Below are positions 1-12,929 of a stretch of DNA of 33,266 bases, piece by piece. Source of the DNA: Rodentolepis nana (lineage: Eukaryota > Platyhelminthes > Cestoda > Cyclophyllidea > Hymenolepididae); contig UZAE01012534.1 of the NCBI GenBank assembly GCA_900617975.1, forward strand, positions 4,920-38,185, read 5' to 3'. Numbering within the stretch: the first letter of the stretch is position 1; each line of letters starts with the position of its first letter. Both the position numbers and the translations under genes were made by a program. The notes beneath the pieces were generated by a model that did no database searches, had not been told where the DNA came from, and saw only the letters and a list, made by a program, of their open reading frames with translations.

Positions 1-219
1 GGGGGGGGGACAGAATAGTGTTTCAAAGATGTAAAATGGGTCGACACAAAGGTAGAAAAAGGGGAGGTAAGTACTGTGGAAGCAGTCGAATATGGCATAC
101 AGTCGGGTAATGGTAGTTTGAAGTCAGAAGTCAACTGCCGATTTATGGACTTTTTGCCGTATGAGTATACTTTGCCCAGGATGCACTACATGGAGGTAAG
201 TCTATCGCGAACACCCCTT
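1..219 (+). repeat. Dispersed repeat, right-hand part, cut by window edge
   Basis: This stretch is a diverged direct copy of 32741-32953. Both begin with a G-rich run, share a GTGTTTCAAAG block, a GGAAG(C/T)AGTCGAATATG block and a block ending in GGAGGTAAGTCTATCGC. The left half of the element, seen at 32634-32733 and 7466-7568, would lie outside the window here. One frame is open through the copy from about 58 to the TAA near 229, and it contains a sequence that looks like a splice donor (GAG|GTAAGT, near 197). No transposase or reverse transcriptase is visible. It could be a short mobile element or a duplicated exon-bearing segment. Confidence 0.75.
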
Positions 220-3200
220 ATTGATATTTAAGTGCACTTAATATGCTTGTCAGCATGAACTTTAAGCAAATTTCAAGACCCCCCAGAAAGCTAATTAGCG
301 AACTCGTAACTACAATAGGTTGCAAATATTTTAATTTGCTTTCTGTGCTGGGGAGAATTAATAAAATATCGGTGGGATTTATTTAAAATAAAAAATTATA
401 CTTGATGGAACCATATGCAGTCTTCTTATTATTCTATTAAAGCAACTGTTCTCAAATGAGTGGTTTAATCGATACCTAACGGTAATTAAAAACCAAGATT
501 AATCTTATTGCGAACAAAAAATATTCATCAAATTTAAATTCATGTTTTAAACAAATTTATGAAAAAATATTTAATGCCTGATTATTGTCGCTATTCAGGT
601 GGCATTCCCAAGTTTCTTTTCAAACTAGTCAGTTATCATAAGTAAGAACGGGAATGACAACTTTTGAGATCAATTAAAGGGAATCTTAATCTCTTCCTTC
701 ACCACAACACCTTTTATGTTTGTTCAAAATGAGTTTGATTCATTTTCTTGAACTCGTTTGTTTACTAATCAATTGTGTTAATAATGAGTGAATTTTAGCA
801 AGCTTTGCTATCTTAAAAATATCTTAACGTTCTCCAAATAGCCCCTTTTGGTCATAAGAAGTGGGTAAATTTCTCCAGTTAGATTTCTCAATCTTTTAAT
901 CTAGCGATTTCAGAAATAGGACTTTCACCTTTTGGAAATAAATAGATCCATGAACCTGGAGCTCACGCCATAAAATGGAACGGATGGGCATCAAATTGTG
1001 ACCTCTATCCGATTAAGTAAAGGTGGCCAAAAAATCTAATTGAATTTAGCGTTCAAATTAACTCAGATTTTAATGGTATCAAGCTTATTTCCTCATCACT
1101 TCCTCCCATATTAGTGCCATTTACTACTTCCCTTGAGGAAAATCAGTGCTTTTCCTTGGATGGATGGTTAAAATACTACTAATAATGCTTTTGATGATAT
1201 GCACAAGAATAAACTTCTTCCTCTAGTAGTAGTCATGAAAGAATGAGGTATAAACTCTACTAATGTCTCTATATCAATTTTCATCGGGTCATGATAAATT
1301 GAAAGATTGAATTGCAAATGAATCGATTAAATTGTTTGACATTGCTTATTCGAATGAGTACGATCTTGATGTTGGTCAATGTTCTCCATACTACTTAAAA
1401 TATTATATTACATTAAAATCGTGTTGCTTTAAGGACAACGTGTAAAATCCTTGCAAATGAACTTTTGACTGTCTATATAGTGGCTAAAGAGAATTTCTAA
1501 ATTGAATAATAATTAGCTTTAATGATAATTTGAAACTGAGATAAAAATATCAAAAAATAGAACATAACTATTCTTCTCTAGTTTCCTCAACTGTTCAGGA
1601 TCTCATTTGGGTAATGTGCCTTTATCCTCATTATACTGGAATGGCCGAAATCTGTATTTCATTTCATATTAACAAGTTGGTACGTTCTTAAGCATTTGTA
1701 CATTTGTGGATCTCAGCGGGAACTTTGCAGTTCAACCATTTTATATTGCCCACTTTATGTTCTTCAGAACACAATTAATGCGGATGTAGGAGTGGTATTT
1801 GCTCTCAAATCTTTAGATACTGTAGTGGCTTTTCTCTATCTGATCTAATGGAATGCTTTGCATACTCTCAAAATCTAGCCCAGATGCCTGTTTTGGCAAT
1901 TTTTTCTCAAAAAAATTTCAATTAACATTCGATCACATTAATTTCTGGTCTTTTTTAATGTAATCTCAACTTTTAATCCATTTTCTACACCGAATCCGAA
2001 TTTGAATGAATCTATGTTATAAACGCAGTTCTACAGACTAGATGACAATCACTTTTTTCATCTAGTTGTCACAAAACTTGTAATTTCGTGTAATTGATAT
2101 TTTGTGATTACTTTTATTTGACGAACTGGGCGGTCTCCATTTTGTCATTTAATTTTCCTTAATTTCAATACTGATGCTACTTAATGCATTCTGCCTATTT
2201 TTGAATTTTGTTTGTCATTTACAATTCTCACGTATTAGAAAACAAAATAAAAGAGATTTATTAATGACACAATTATTCATTTCTTGTAGCTTTCCAATTT
2301 TAGTTGTTGCCATTTGGTGATTGGAATGAGTTATTTAATCGTATGAAATTTTTATTTGTAATTCAGCTATTTCGTTCTATTTTTAAATTAGTCTTTTACT
2401 TTATTTTACTCAATGTATTTCATATGGATTCTCGACATTTGCCACAAAATCAGCTGATAATATTGTGAAATATTCAAATAAATCTCAATAATTCAGTAAT
2501 ATTATTTCTTTGCTTAAAGTGTAATTGAAATAATATCATTTTCTGTGTTTCCTACAATCAGATAAAATTATTTAAGCCCTTTTTTCATGCCAGCGGAAGT
2601 GCTGATATCTATGTTATGTTTAACGCTGAAAAGTTGAGTGAACTGCCCTCCAATAAAAACAGCACTAATACGAGGATTGAAATCTGATTGAAAGATCAGA
2701 ATTTTAATTCTATAATTCTAAAATACCATATACCACTCCATTAAACTATTAGATGTGTGGTAACTATTGGGTATTGCTTTAATGTCATTGATTTAACTAG
2801 AATTATTGATTTCTCACGGTAAAACGTGAATTTCAAGTGATAGTTTTTTATCAGTATGATTTATCCATCGAATTGATTTCAAGTTATCTAATAAATTCAG
2901 TTTTCATCTCTCAAGCCTTTTCCATTTCTCCATAAATCGTAAAATTAAATTAAATCAAGCCGGTAAATTAGATGAAAATTAAATCATTCTGTTGATTTTT
3001 TCAATAAGACGTCCAAATTTTAGTCTCAGCAGACTTCAACTAACGTTCAGACATCTATGTTTCCATGATCTACTCGTGAGGATTTACTTGCCAAATGTAT
3101 TGTTATAATTCAATCACAACTTTAACATTTCCGTATATATCATCTTAACCTAATTATGTACGTAAAGGCCATTGAAAAGCTTAAAGTTTATATACTATTT

Positions 3201-3720
3201 TCCTTCAACGTTTTTTGGAAAATTGCAGTTAAACCTTATTAATATTCACTTATGAGATTTTCCATCCATTTAGTTCATTTTCATTGAGCTAAAATATTCC
3301 AAATGCAAGCACATTGTGTTTCTCTTAAAATAGTGCATTCAAAATGAACGCGCTGATTTCACTTTCTCGAGCCGTGACACTGACTCGTAACTAAACAAGG
3401 TTTTTCCCATGAAATTGGTCTATAAATGATGTCCTTACGAATAAATGTCAATTTACCATTGTCATTTATCCTAGATGTAATTAGTACATTAAGAGATCTC
3501 ATGGCATTCGTTTATAAATCGATAAAAGCTGCCATTATTGTGTGATTCAAAGTATACTACATTTTAATTGATCAAAATTCAAACATAAAACTAATTTAAA
3601 TTTCTGCATTTAGCATTTTTAAGTAATCAATACTAAGAATAAATGCCAGTTTTATTCAAAAACCTAATTATTAGAAGCTAAAAGTAGGAATCGCTTTCCC
3701 GTTCCAAATTAATGTTCTGT
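220..3720. other. AT-rich non-coding stretch
   Basis: I see no open frame with coding character, no repeat array and no RNA gene I can support. The sequence is AT-rich with many short T and A runs, like intergenic or long-intron DNA. Confidence 0.6.
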
Positions 3721-3724
3721 GGCT

Positions 3725-4345
3725 AGTAAAGCCTGACCGACTCAGAAATCTCTATGGCAGACCCTAAGTAAAGCCTGACTGACTTAGAAATCTCTATGGC
3801 AGATTCTCCTGACTCAGAAATCTCTTTGGCAGATTCTCCTACATCTAGACCGACTCAGAAATCTCCATGGCAGATTCTCAAACATCTAGCTACCGGCTCA
3901 GAAATTTCTATGGCAGATTCTCCAACATCTAGCTAGGAATCAGAAATCTCTATGGCAGATTCTCCAACCTCTAGCTAGAGAACAGCTAAGCTATAGCTCA
4001 GCTATAAAGAAAACAGACGTGTAGCACGGAGCGCGTTTATATCTGTGGCAGATTCTCCTACATCTAGCTAGACTCCCAGAACGGCAGATTCTCCAACGTC
4101 TAGCTAGACTCCCAGAACCAGGGAGATTCTCCTACATCTAGCTAGACTCCCAGAACCAGCTAAACCATAGCCCAGCTATAAAGGAAACAGACGAGTAGCA
4201 CGGAGAATTCTCCAACATCTAGCTAGACTCCCAGAACAAGCTAAGCTATCGAACCAGCTAAGCTATAGCCCAGCTATAAAGGAAACAGACCGAAACCAGC
4301 TAAGCTATAGCCCAGCTATAAAGGAAACAGACGTTTAGCACGGAG
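3725..4345. repeat. Degenerate minisatellite A
   Basis: The block CAGATTCTCC followed by an ACATCTAGCT-like segment recurs at least eight times at irregular spacing of about 30-90 nt. In the first half it alternates with a GACTCAGAAATCTCTATGG block. From about 3980 it alternates with a longer segment containing GCTAAGCTATAGCCCAGCTATAAAGGAAACAGACG, in pieces. Copies differ by point changes and whole-segment insertions, so this is a compound tandem repeat rather than a clean array. It has no coding sense. Confidence 0.85.
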
Positions 4346-4439
4346 CACGTTTATCCAGTACGGGTATTGCGGATCAAGTGTACACGCATGGAGCTACTCA
4401 TGATCAGGATGGGGGAATAGGTTAAACAGAGGTTACTTT

Positions 4440-5058
4440 ATGATCACTGTTTGTACAGTCGCTGCACACAGAGTTGTAAGGCCGCACCTTTTTGTTTGTA
4501 CGATCGCTGCACACAGAGTTATACGGCGCACCTCCCAATCCTGGCGAACTGCACACAAAGTTGTACGGCCGCACCTCCCAATCCTGGCATCTCCCAGTCC
4601 TGGCGTGCAGGCATGCGATGACGTGTCCCACAAGGCTTGTCCCGAGGTTATACGGCGCACCTCCCAATCCTGGCGAACTGCACACAAAGTTGTACGGCCG
4701 CACCTCCCAATCCTGGCCTAGTGATTGGCCACTGTTTGTACGGTCGCTGCACACAGAGTTGGCCGTACCTCCCAATCCTGGCAGCAGACATGCAGGCATA
4801 CGATGCACTGTACGGTCGCTGCACACAGAGTTGTACGGCCGCACCTCTGCTTGTACGATCGCTGCACACAGAGTTCTAGTGATTGGCCACTGTTTGTACG
4901 GTCGCTGCACACAGAGTTGTGGTCGCTGCACACAGAGTTGTACGGCCGCACCTCCCAATCGTACGGTCCCTGCACACAGAGTTGTACGGCCGCACCTCCC
5001 AATCCTGGCGAGCAGACATGCAGGCATACGATGACGCACACAGCGATAACGTGTCCCA
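4440..5058. repeat. GC-rich minisatellite B
   Basis: About ten diverged copies of a roughly 45 nt unit are present. The unit combines GTCGCTGCACACAGAGTT, GTACGGCCGCACC and TCCCAATCCTGGC. Some copies carry inserts such as AGACATGCAGGCATACGATG or GTGATTGGCCACTGTTTGTA. The block is much richer in G+C and CpG than its surroundings. Because the unit has few stop codons, several overlapping frames stay open on both strands, the longest at 4422-5093 on the minus strand (223 residues). They encode only repeated cysteine-rich peptides from the repeat unit, and I do not annotate them as genes. Confidence 0.9.
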
Positions 5059-7465
5059 CAGTTCAGTTCGAAGACCCTGAAATCTTTGAACATTACCCAT
5101 GTGGTGTTGGACTTTAATTTTCGTTATCAATAACTTTTGAACTGTAATACATTCAACGAATGGGGATTTCTACTATTTTTGCAGACAGTATCGGTATTAT
5201 AATAGTTGATGCTTCTAGTTTCGCAGCAACAAACATCTGTCTTACTTGGAAGACACCATATTTTGTCAGGGTTGAAATTGGAGTAGTTTATATTTCAGGA
5301 CTTTTAGGAGGGCAAAACCGAATTTGTTCCAACGCTTCAATGGTACTGATTTTAGGCTGAGTCTTCAAGAGTACATTTGTATATTTATTTATAATTATAA
5401 TAATTATATATATATACAATTAGTTCTTATCAAAAATCAATAATTAATTCTAAAGTTCGCAGGCTTTTTTGCTCTTAAGATTTCCTTTAGCCAGTAAGAA
5501 TTTATAATACAATAAAGCACTAACTAAGGCATCTAGAATAGCTAAACCCCATCTTAGGATTACTTCTATTCCTGATGTCCCAAGGTTAGAAAATGTGCCA
5601 CTAGGAATTCACCCGAAATGTCTTCTTTTAAAAGATAAGGTTGTGGCGCAACTCATGTCGTTAGAGTTATGAATTCGTTAGCAAGGCACAGACACAAATG
5701 CTAAGATTTCCTTAAATACATTATAACTCTCTAACAAGTGGTAAGTTGTCACAGTTGACACTGTATACTCAATGGCCAGTGGTGAAATTGTCCCTCCAAG
5801 TGAGAGTTAAATATCTTCAGATGTGTGGGTGGTGTATTATATTACGAGCGTGCAACAGAATTTTAAATAAAAGTCAGAAGGAAGGAGTCGATAAAATTCT
5901 CACCTCTCTCAATGCACATTTTCCTGTCTATAAATCTTCACTTGTATTAAAATAAAAGTATTAATGCCCAAGAAAATATATATATATAAGGCTTTTTAAA
6001 TTTCACGCGTGGGACAGAATCTGAAAATATAGAAACAAAACAGAATACTTCAATAAGGAATTAGGGGAATATTGTGAAATTAATTTATTTGAACTTTAAA
6101 TGATTTAATTTGTTCACTTGCTCAATTAGGTTTGTAAAATTTAACCTTTTCACTCTTAATTTCCATTAATTGGATTTCAGTTTATCTAGGTACGCTCTTA
6201 TACGCTATATTCAGTGCATATTGACCAATTGTCATGACACTTTTATTCGCTCATCTACTTAAAGCCATAAGTAGGTAGATGAGACTAGCCATGACATTGT
6301 AACGGTAGCAGAAATCAAGCAAAACAGTTATAATGTAATTGTACTTTAACTAAGTACGTTATCGAGTGCACAGATTTCGAGAGCAGGGTAGGAGGGGAAT
6401 CCGTCTTTTGAAACTTCCGCGCGTGTTTATGGGATAAATCACGCAAAACCCAACGTTAAAAAACCCCAATCCCCTCAAGATTGCTAGTTTTGAAGTTTCC
6501 GCGCAATAGACCGGTCCTAAGAAACATCAATTACAACGATTTTGGGATTGGTGAAAAAAAGCACTGACAAAAATTAATATAGTTTTTTTCCTGTGTAACT
6601 ATGTGCGAAAGCGTTTGAACTTAAAAGATTTATATGAGCTGTTCTTCAACGCAGTCATTGATTAGACTGGATTACACTCCAACAAGCTGTAAGTTTAGTT
6701 CAGCTTATCAACATCATTACCTATAACCTACCAATACCAGTGAAGGTCTAATGGGGTTTGTTTTTTCTCTGCTTTCCAGTAAGCTAGTGTGCTGTTAGAA
6801 TGGAGGAAGACTGGCTTAAATGTCAAAGGACACTTCAACGAGGTTAATAGCTACAAGATCAAGCAATTCCGCATTTGAGTGACCGACAAAATCAGACAAA
6901 ATTGAGCAACAGATGAGATAACAGAATATATATAGTTCTTATTCACAATGGATTTGAGATGTCTGCCTTATTCAAGGCATATGTGACCAGAATAATTACT
7001 TCATGGTTAACTTGGTACGTGGATCAATAGCGCCACTGAAGATAAATAATCAATCTTGCCTTCAGCTCAGTTAAAGTGAACCGTTTATAGTTCTTGAAAA
7101 TAGTGTTAAAGCCGACTAGAAAATTGCATTTTGATAAATAAATTGTATCAGTTGTTGGCTGAAGAGCCCTTTGCCTGGCTTTTTAATAAATGGCATATGC
7201 TGCACCATGAAAAAGTTCAACGCCCCTGGGTTGGCCTAACAGAAGTTTATTTAAACAAAAAGAACTTTTAATTCAAGTAAATACGAGCCTTACTGCTAGT
7301 TTTTTTAATTGAATAAAACTACTTTGGTGGAAGATGTGAGAAGTAAATGTGAACCAATAAGATCTTCGTAGCACACTTATAACGAATGAATTAAACGAAC
7401 TTAAGCAATTCAGTTTTTAAAAATTCAAATCTTGCCAAACGCCATCAATGTAATAATCGATAACT
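5059..7465. other. Non-coding stretch between minisatellite and repeat copy
   Basis: Only short frames of under 70 codons without coding character are present. An A/T dinucleotide-rich patch lies at about 5385-5420 and a TATATATATA patch near 5976. Near 6409 and 6496 a short TTCCGCGC-containing segment occurs twice in the same orientation about 90 nt apart. I can support no gene. Confidence 0.55.
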
Positions 7466-7568
7466 TTATTTATATCAAACGGTAGGCGTTTTGATAGTTA
7501 TCATTCGCCTTTTAGTTGACTTCAGGCTTTACAGAGGGGAAGGAACATCAAAGTGACAAAAGTCGTCT
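7466..7568 (+). repeat. Dispersed repeat, left-hand part
   Basis: This is a diverged direct copy of 32634-32733. Shared blocks include AGGCGTTTTGAT, GTTATCATT, TTTAGTTGACTTC and ACAGAGGGGAAGGAACATCAAAGTGA. The right-hand part that follows in the 32.6 kb copy is not clearly present here, apart from a GTGTTTCAAAG block near 7585. This copy is therefore truncated or strongly decayed. Confidence 0.85.
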
Positions 7569-7599
7569 TTTGAATTAGCAATCGTGTTTCAAAGGTAAT

Positions 7600-10500
7600 T
7601 ATATCAAAACGATTTGTTATTTGGAAGCCTAATTTTTCTGTCTTCGGGTAGTAGAGGAAAGATTGAATATGGGGTTCTGAAAAGGAGGAGCTTCTAAGAG
7701 TCCTACATTTGTGGTCTTTATGAGTTCTGATATAGCACGTTCCCCCAATGGGTCACGAATTCTATTTTGAAAAAACAAATCTTAAAATACTTGGATTGTT
7801 GGCTCCTCTCTGGTATACGTTTTTAGCTAAGGCAACCACTTCCGAGGTAGCAACATGGTTCACACATGGTTTCGCTCAGCAATTACTCCCAATCCAAAGG
7901 ATGAAGAAGTGAATTAACTTGCCAAAGGTCTCAAGTGATTTGATAAGAAATAACACCAATCATTTTGGTATACACAACTGTCAATTTTACTGTTTCGCTA
8001 TTCTAAAGCATTCAGGGGAGGTTGATGTACACCTAGCTTTCAATCCCACTGAATGAGTACTAGAACCGTCTAGTGAGGCGGCATTTATTCTCTTTTATTC
8101 CCCCCCCCCCGACTTACGTGACTCATAACTCACACCCATAAATTACCATTGAAAGTTGGTTGATAACCATCATCTCATCGCTACTACCACCTACAAATTC
8201 TAATATATATATCATCCACTGCAAGTATTATAGTGACTCACTGGGCTATCAATAGTGGAAAAATGGAAATGCGATAAGAAGCCATCTATTTTTTTGTTTT
8301 GTAAATTGATTCAAAGGTCTAATGGTAAGATGTTTATCAGGGGATGCAATAAGGCAGAATTTATGAATGGGAAATAATCCAAAAGTGTGAAGCATTTCGG
8401 AGAGGAGAAGAGCTACAATTAGTAAGCGGCTCGAAATTCATCGAATTTGCCTAGCTCTAACTTGGCTTCAATTTTAATATACCTTTTTATTGATAACGTT
8501 AGCAAATATTCGTTTTAATTATGAGCATTGCCTTTTAAAGATCCACAATTTGCCTCCATCACTATGTGCTAAATTAAAATCTTAACATTAAAAAATAGTG
8601 ATTCTCATTGCAGGAAACATGAAGTGGTTTTTAATCGGTTCTTCCTCCGGAAGGATTCTTTTTGGAAGAGGAAAATGGGAAAAATTAGTAATAACCTGAA
8701 ATCTCATTCGATTCACGTTAATGCGTTTGTCTACTTCCATCTACCTCGCAGCATCTTATTCGGAAAATCTCCCCACTTTCACCTCGCTTGAATTCGTCAC
8801 CCGCATAAGTGGTTTAATGTAAAAACTATTGTCTAGGAGAGTTAAGTAAATTATCCTAAAGAAAGTCCTGTATTTAGAGCCTTATCGATTGAAATAAAGA
8901 CATTAAACAATAAACGAAATAGCATTTACTTTCAACAAATCTTTTAACCATCTTGTTTTCTCCCCAATTAAACTTATAATTTGATTAATATGAAAATGGA
9001 TTGACTTTCTTAAATATAGCAGCCTTCAGTCACTTTCTCTTGCATTTTAGAAGAAAGTCAAATTTTGATTGACTTACACAAATACAAACCACTTTTTTCG
9101 AAGCCAATTCAACTCTTGCCATAATTAAGAAATATATTTACCATACAAAATCTTTAATTGATTTTTCATTTTCCACTTAATGGATATAAATCATCCCACC
9201 ATATTCCAGTGCCCCAAAGATCACATTTCAATTATTATCTTCTGGAAAGAGTCACTTCGAGAATTTTCGGTCCTCTAAATTAAATGGCTTTACATTACTT
9301 TGTCTCTCATCATGCTCAAATCATCTTGTTTGTCACCATTTTATCCCCCTCCCCCAACTTCCCTCCTTAAAATCATAAACTTAAAGTAAATCTTGGTTAG
9401 AGGAGCAGGATCATGGAACCACCTAAGCTGAATGAGTGTTACCATCGGTCATTCCACTGACTGGATGTGCATCGACCGTGATTTCTGGCTCCATTGAGCA
9501 AGTTAGTTACTATTTCATTGAGACACGCTTTTCATCTTCATAGTCGCATAGTCAGAAATTCAACAACTTCGTAAAGCGATGTCTTGACATACCCTCTTAT
9601 TAGGAAGAAATGGTTTAAAAGTTCATTCTTTCCTAATATTCATTAAGAAGTAAATTCATTTTATTCCACAATACATTGTTGTGCTAGTGTTAAACCTCCC
9701 GCGTATATTAGCCCCTCTAACGCATAGGATTTTTTTAGGAAAACTGCGTCCCTTAGTCACGCTTGCCACTTGACGATGAGTAAATCAGAGTTCACTTATA
9801 TTTTTCAAAAAAATAACTCTTCGTTTTAAAACACGGCTGCAATGTGCTGCGCTGCATTACAATGTAATGGATGTCTTGCATTCTTAATGTCCTTAAAGTG
9901 AGTGCATTAGAGGTACGGAGTGAGTGAGGTTTTTCCTATCACATCAGGAGTGGAATATTAGTAGAAAATGCGTCCTAATTTAGAAAGACGCTTTAAAGTG
10001 ACAGCCGATTCTTAGAGTTTGACAACTTAACTTGGAGTAAAACTTTGCGTGAAATTGAAAATAATGGGGGGGGGTACCTGACAAGATTAATGATTTCCTT
10101 GTGGATAACAAAAGAGGGAGCATCGGCAGGCCAAAACCTATTATTGGAAATCAATGAAACCAAAGCGGTGGTAAAATCAGAGCCACTGTGTAGAGATGAG
10201 AATTAATCAATAATCGATTGCATAGAGCGGTGCATTGACACAAAGAGGGGGGTGGGAATATGTTACTCAGGAACTCAAACAAAAACTAATTCCTCCAGAG
10301 ACTATATGAATTGAAATGTGGTTCAAATATGATTCTTCTAAAACGTTGTAAGGTAATTGATTGATACTTTCCTTCATCAAGTTAATTCAAAAGCTAACAA
10401 TGAAATTCACTAAATTGCAAAGTGTAGTTGTGATGCAGAATTCTTTTGAGCAATAAAAGCAATTTTTACTTGCTAACCTAATAACAGCTCATTCATACTT

Positions 10501-11990
10501 GGGGTGTAATACAACAGTTGATTCGGTCCCATGGGTAAGGACATTTGAGCCATCGACTCAAGTAACAAAGTGGCTTTGAGGTCCCGTAAATTCTTTCTCC
10601 TCTACCCCCCCCCATACCCCTAACCCACCCCTCTCCACCTCGATTCCCTTTCTCCAGTATTGTCCCTTGAGACACTTAGTTGGGGTAAGCATCTATTTGA
10701 ATTCATTATCTCTTAATCGTCAATTCTATTCCCACGAGGAGACCCAACCAGTCACCTAAGTCCTACTTGTTGTCATTGAGAAGAAAGAGATCTCTGACCG
10801 TAATCTTTGTTATGATTTTTGTAAAGATGGTAATAGTAAAAGGTATTACATTATCCTATTCCAATTGCTATTTAAATTTGTGTTGCATATTTACTTAATG
10901 AAGAAATCTTGCATAAAGTTCAAAACTCTTTTCTGTCCATTTGGAATAGCAAGAAATAACGACATCAATTGCCAGATGAACTCTAAGCTGAAACCTTTGG
11001 AATCAAATTTTCAAGTGTTGGTTAATGGTCGAATTAATCACATTAATTAGTTAAAAAGAAGCCCACTTGATGTTTATAATATCTGTAAAACGAAAGTTAG
11101 CAAATTTGAAATAGGTCTAAACAGCCGTTTTGTTAGGAAGCATGTCAATCACAATTGGAGTCCTTATTTAATGACAGGCCCCTTCAAATTATGCATGACA
11201 ATGGTTAGCTGACCTTGAGACTTCCTCTGAATCATTGATTCTGAGCAGAAACTGTAGAGTAAACTCGGTCGGTGAAGTGAATTCTCAGATATGGAGAAAA
11301 GTCTAATGTCTATATTCATTACCAAACATCTTTTATTCAAAATTTCATTAAGTTTGTGTCAAATAGTTTCGCATAAAATATTATATTTATATATACTTGT
11401 ATCATATGCATTGTTAATATATAATATTTACGTAAACATTATAAGAGAGGTGGAAAGAATTATAAATATATAGTAATATTTATCTACTACTCATTCACTA
11501 TCGTTGAAGCAATGTTTACGACTTCACTCAACCTTCGTTTTATGGTAAATTTTGCCCAACCCTCATTCAAAGCTCTCTCATGGCCGAAACAGGCAGATTC
11601 CTCAAGGGCTGTCACGGCAAATAAAGTTAAAGCAGATTTTACTCAAGCGAAACAGAGCTGACTATAGATAAGCTCAGAAGAAATGGATGCCATTTTGCGG
11701 TGAATTGCATGAATGCTTTGCAGATACAAGTTGGTGTTAATGTGACTTCTGTCACTCTTGAGCATTTCGCTTGAGTGATTTGTTTTTTCCGTCATTAAAA
11801 AGGGTGAGCAAAAATAGGCATTGTTTAATTTTATTGTTCTCTTCCTATTATGTGGAAATCTATTGATCATTCAACTTCAGTCGCTTTTATTTTCGGACAT
11901 AATTCCCACTAAGCTGTGACTTGATGGGTAATGCTTATTAAAATGTGCGACAAGGGCTACTGAAATATATTAAGTAACAACATATGATAA
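7600..11990. other. Non-coding stretch with homopolymer runs
   Basis: There is no convincing gene. A C run of 11 lies at 8100-8110, a G run of 9 at 10066-10074 and a C run of 9 at 10605-10613. The open frames here are short and overlap on both strands without codon structure. Confidence 0.55.
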
Positions 11991-12003
11991 CTTGTGGGTT
12001 TCA

Positions 12004-12771
12004 GTGATTGGAACAAATGGAGCCATGAATGCCTACATGCAGCCATCACCAGCCCCAACTACTCTGATCAAAGCCTCAGCGGGAGTTTGCTCAGATTCCA
12101 TTAGCCCACCTTCACCTTCCTCTTGGCATTTAATTACCGCGTACCCAACCAACGTTGTTGCCGCGTCAGTTGCAGGAACGCCCCATCGTTCCACCCCATT
12201 GGCTAATAATGCAGTTGCGGTGAAGCGGCATTTTGGTTGGCTATTTTTGGCAGCGTGCTTTTCGATGCTCATTCCTTCTTTGTTCTTGCTCATTTTAGGC
12301 TCTTCCTGATACGCAAACAGTGAGGAAATCGTTCACTTCTAGGGTTTCAGAAATGCTATTTCCGCAAAAAATGGTTAAAGGCATGTTTATTTATACCATT
12401 TGTTATTATTATGAGAAGAAAAACAAATAGGGTGCTAATAGAATGCCTTTTGCTCAAAGGTCATGGCGATGGCTGCAAATTTATTGCCTCTCCACCTCCT
12501 TCTTCGATGTTACTACTTACACCAAGTCCCGCATCACCCATTACCGTCAAATCGAAAAGCCTTTCTGACCATCGGCAACACCACCACCACGACATTCAAG
12601 AACTCGAGCCACAACCGGCATACAGTGATGGATCAAATACTTATTACGTCATCAATATCGATCGTCGATGGGCAGCCTCTTCTACTGCATATCCCGCTAC
12701 CCCAAAGACTAACCCTTTAAGCCCTCACCCCCCAATGGTCATCCCAGGACCTGACACAAGTTATGTCTAGA
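12004..12771 (+). CDS. Possible 3' exons of a membrane protein gene (tentative)
   Basis: I do not recognise this gene. After a plausible acceptor (GGGTTTCAG, ending 12003) one frame is open to a TGA at 12307-12309. It is Ser/Pro/Thr-rich and ends in a hydrophobic stretch (FGWLFLAACFSMLIPSLFLL), which could be a membrane segment. A second open stretch follows an acceptor-like CTCAAAG at 12461 and runs to TAG at 12769-12771. In that frame it encodes a His- and Pro-rich tail with QPAYSD and the C-terminal residues TSYV, a class I PDZ-ligand pattern. An AATAAA lies 55 nt after the stop. I could not find a donor that joins the two parts in phase. An alternative reading treats 12215-12299 as an intron (GTGAAG to TTTTAG), which would remove the hydrophobic segment. 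Opposite-strand frames are also open here. Treat this as a candidate only. Confidence 0.3.
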
Positions 12772-12826
12772 CACTTAACTGTCTCCATAATCCTCAATCA
12801 AGCATTCCTTCGGCTATGTGTAGCAA

Positions 12827-12832
12827 AATAAA
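12827..12832 (+). promoter_or_regulatory. Candidate polyadenylation signal
   Basis: A perfect AATAAA lies 55 nt downstream of the stop of the tentative plus-strand exon ending at 12771. It supports a transcript end here, but the hexamer is common in AT-rich DNA. Confidence 0.35.
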
Positions 12833-12929
12833 AGCACTATTGTTTTATTATTCTACTTTCTGCGAATCAATCGTGGTGGTGATGCGTCTATGTGTACACT
12901 AATAAATTCTCTACTTACTTCAATAGCTT

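Noticed and set aside
4422..5130. Several long overlapping open frames on both strands, up to 223 codons
   Set aside because: They arise from a stop-poor tandem repeat unit. The encoded peptides are simple repeats of the unit in every frame.
5160..5955. Plus-strand frames of 66 and 69 codons
   Set aside because: They lack recognisable motifs and splice context, and the surrounding DNA looks non-coding.
12033..12293. Minus-strand frame of 86 codons
   Set aside because: It could be real, but the nearby AATAAA and acceptor-like site favour the plus strand, and its upstream end runs into a stop with no splice support.
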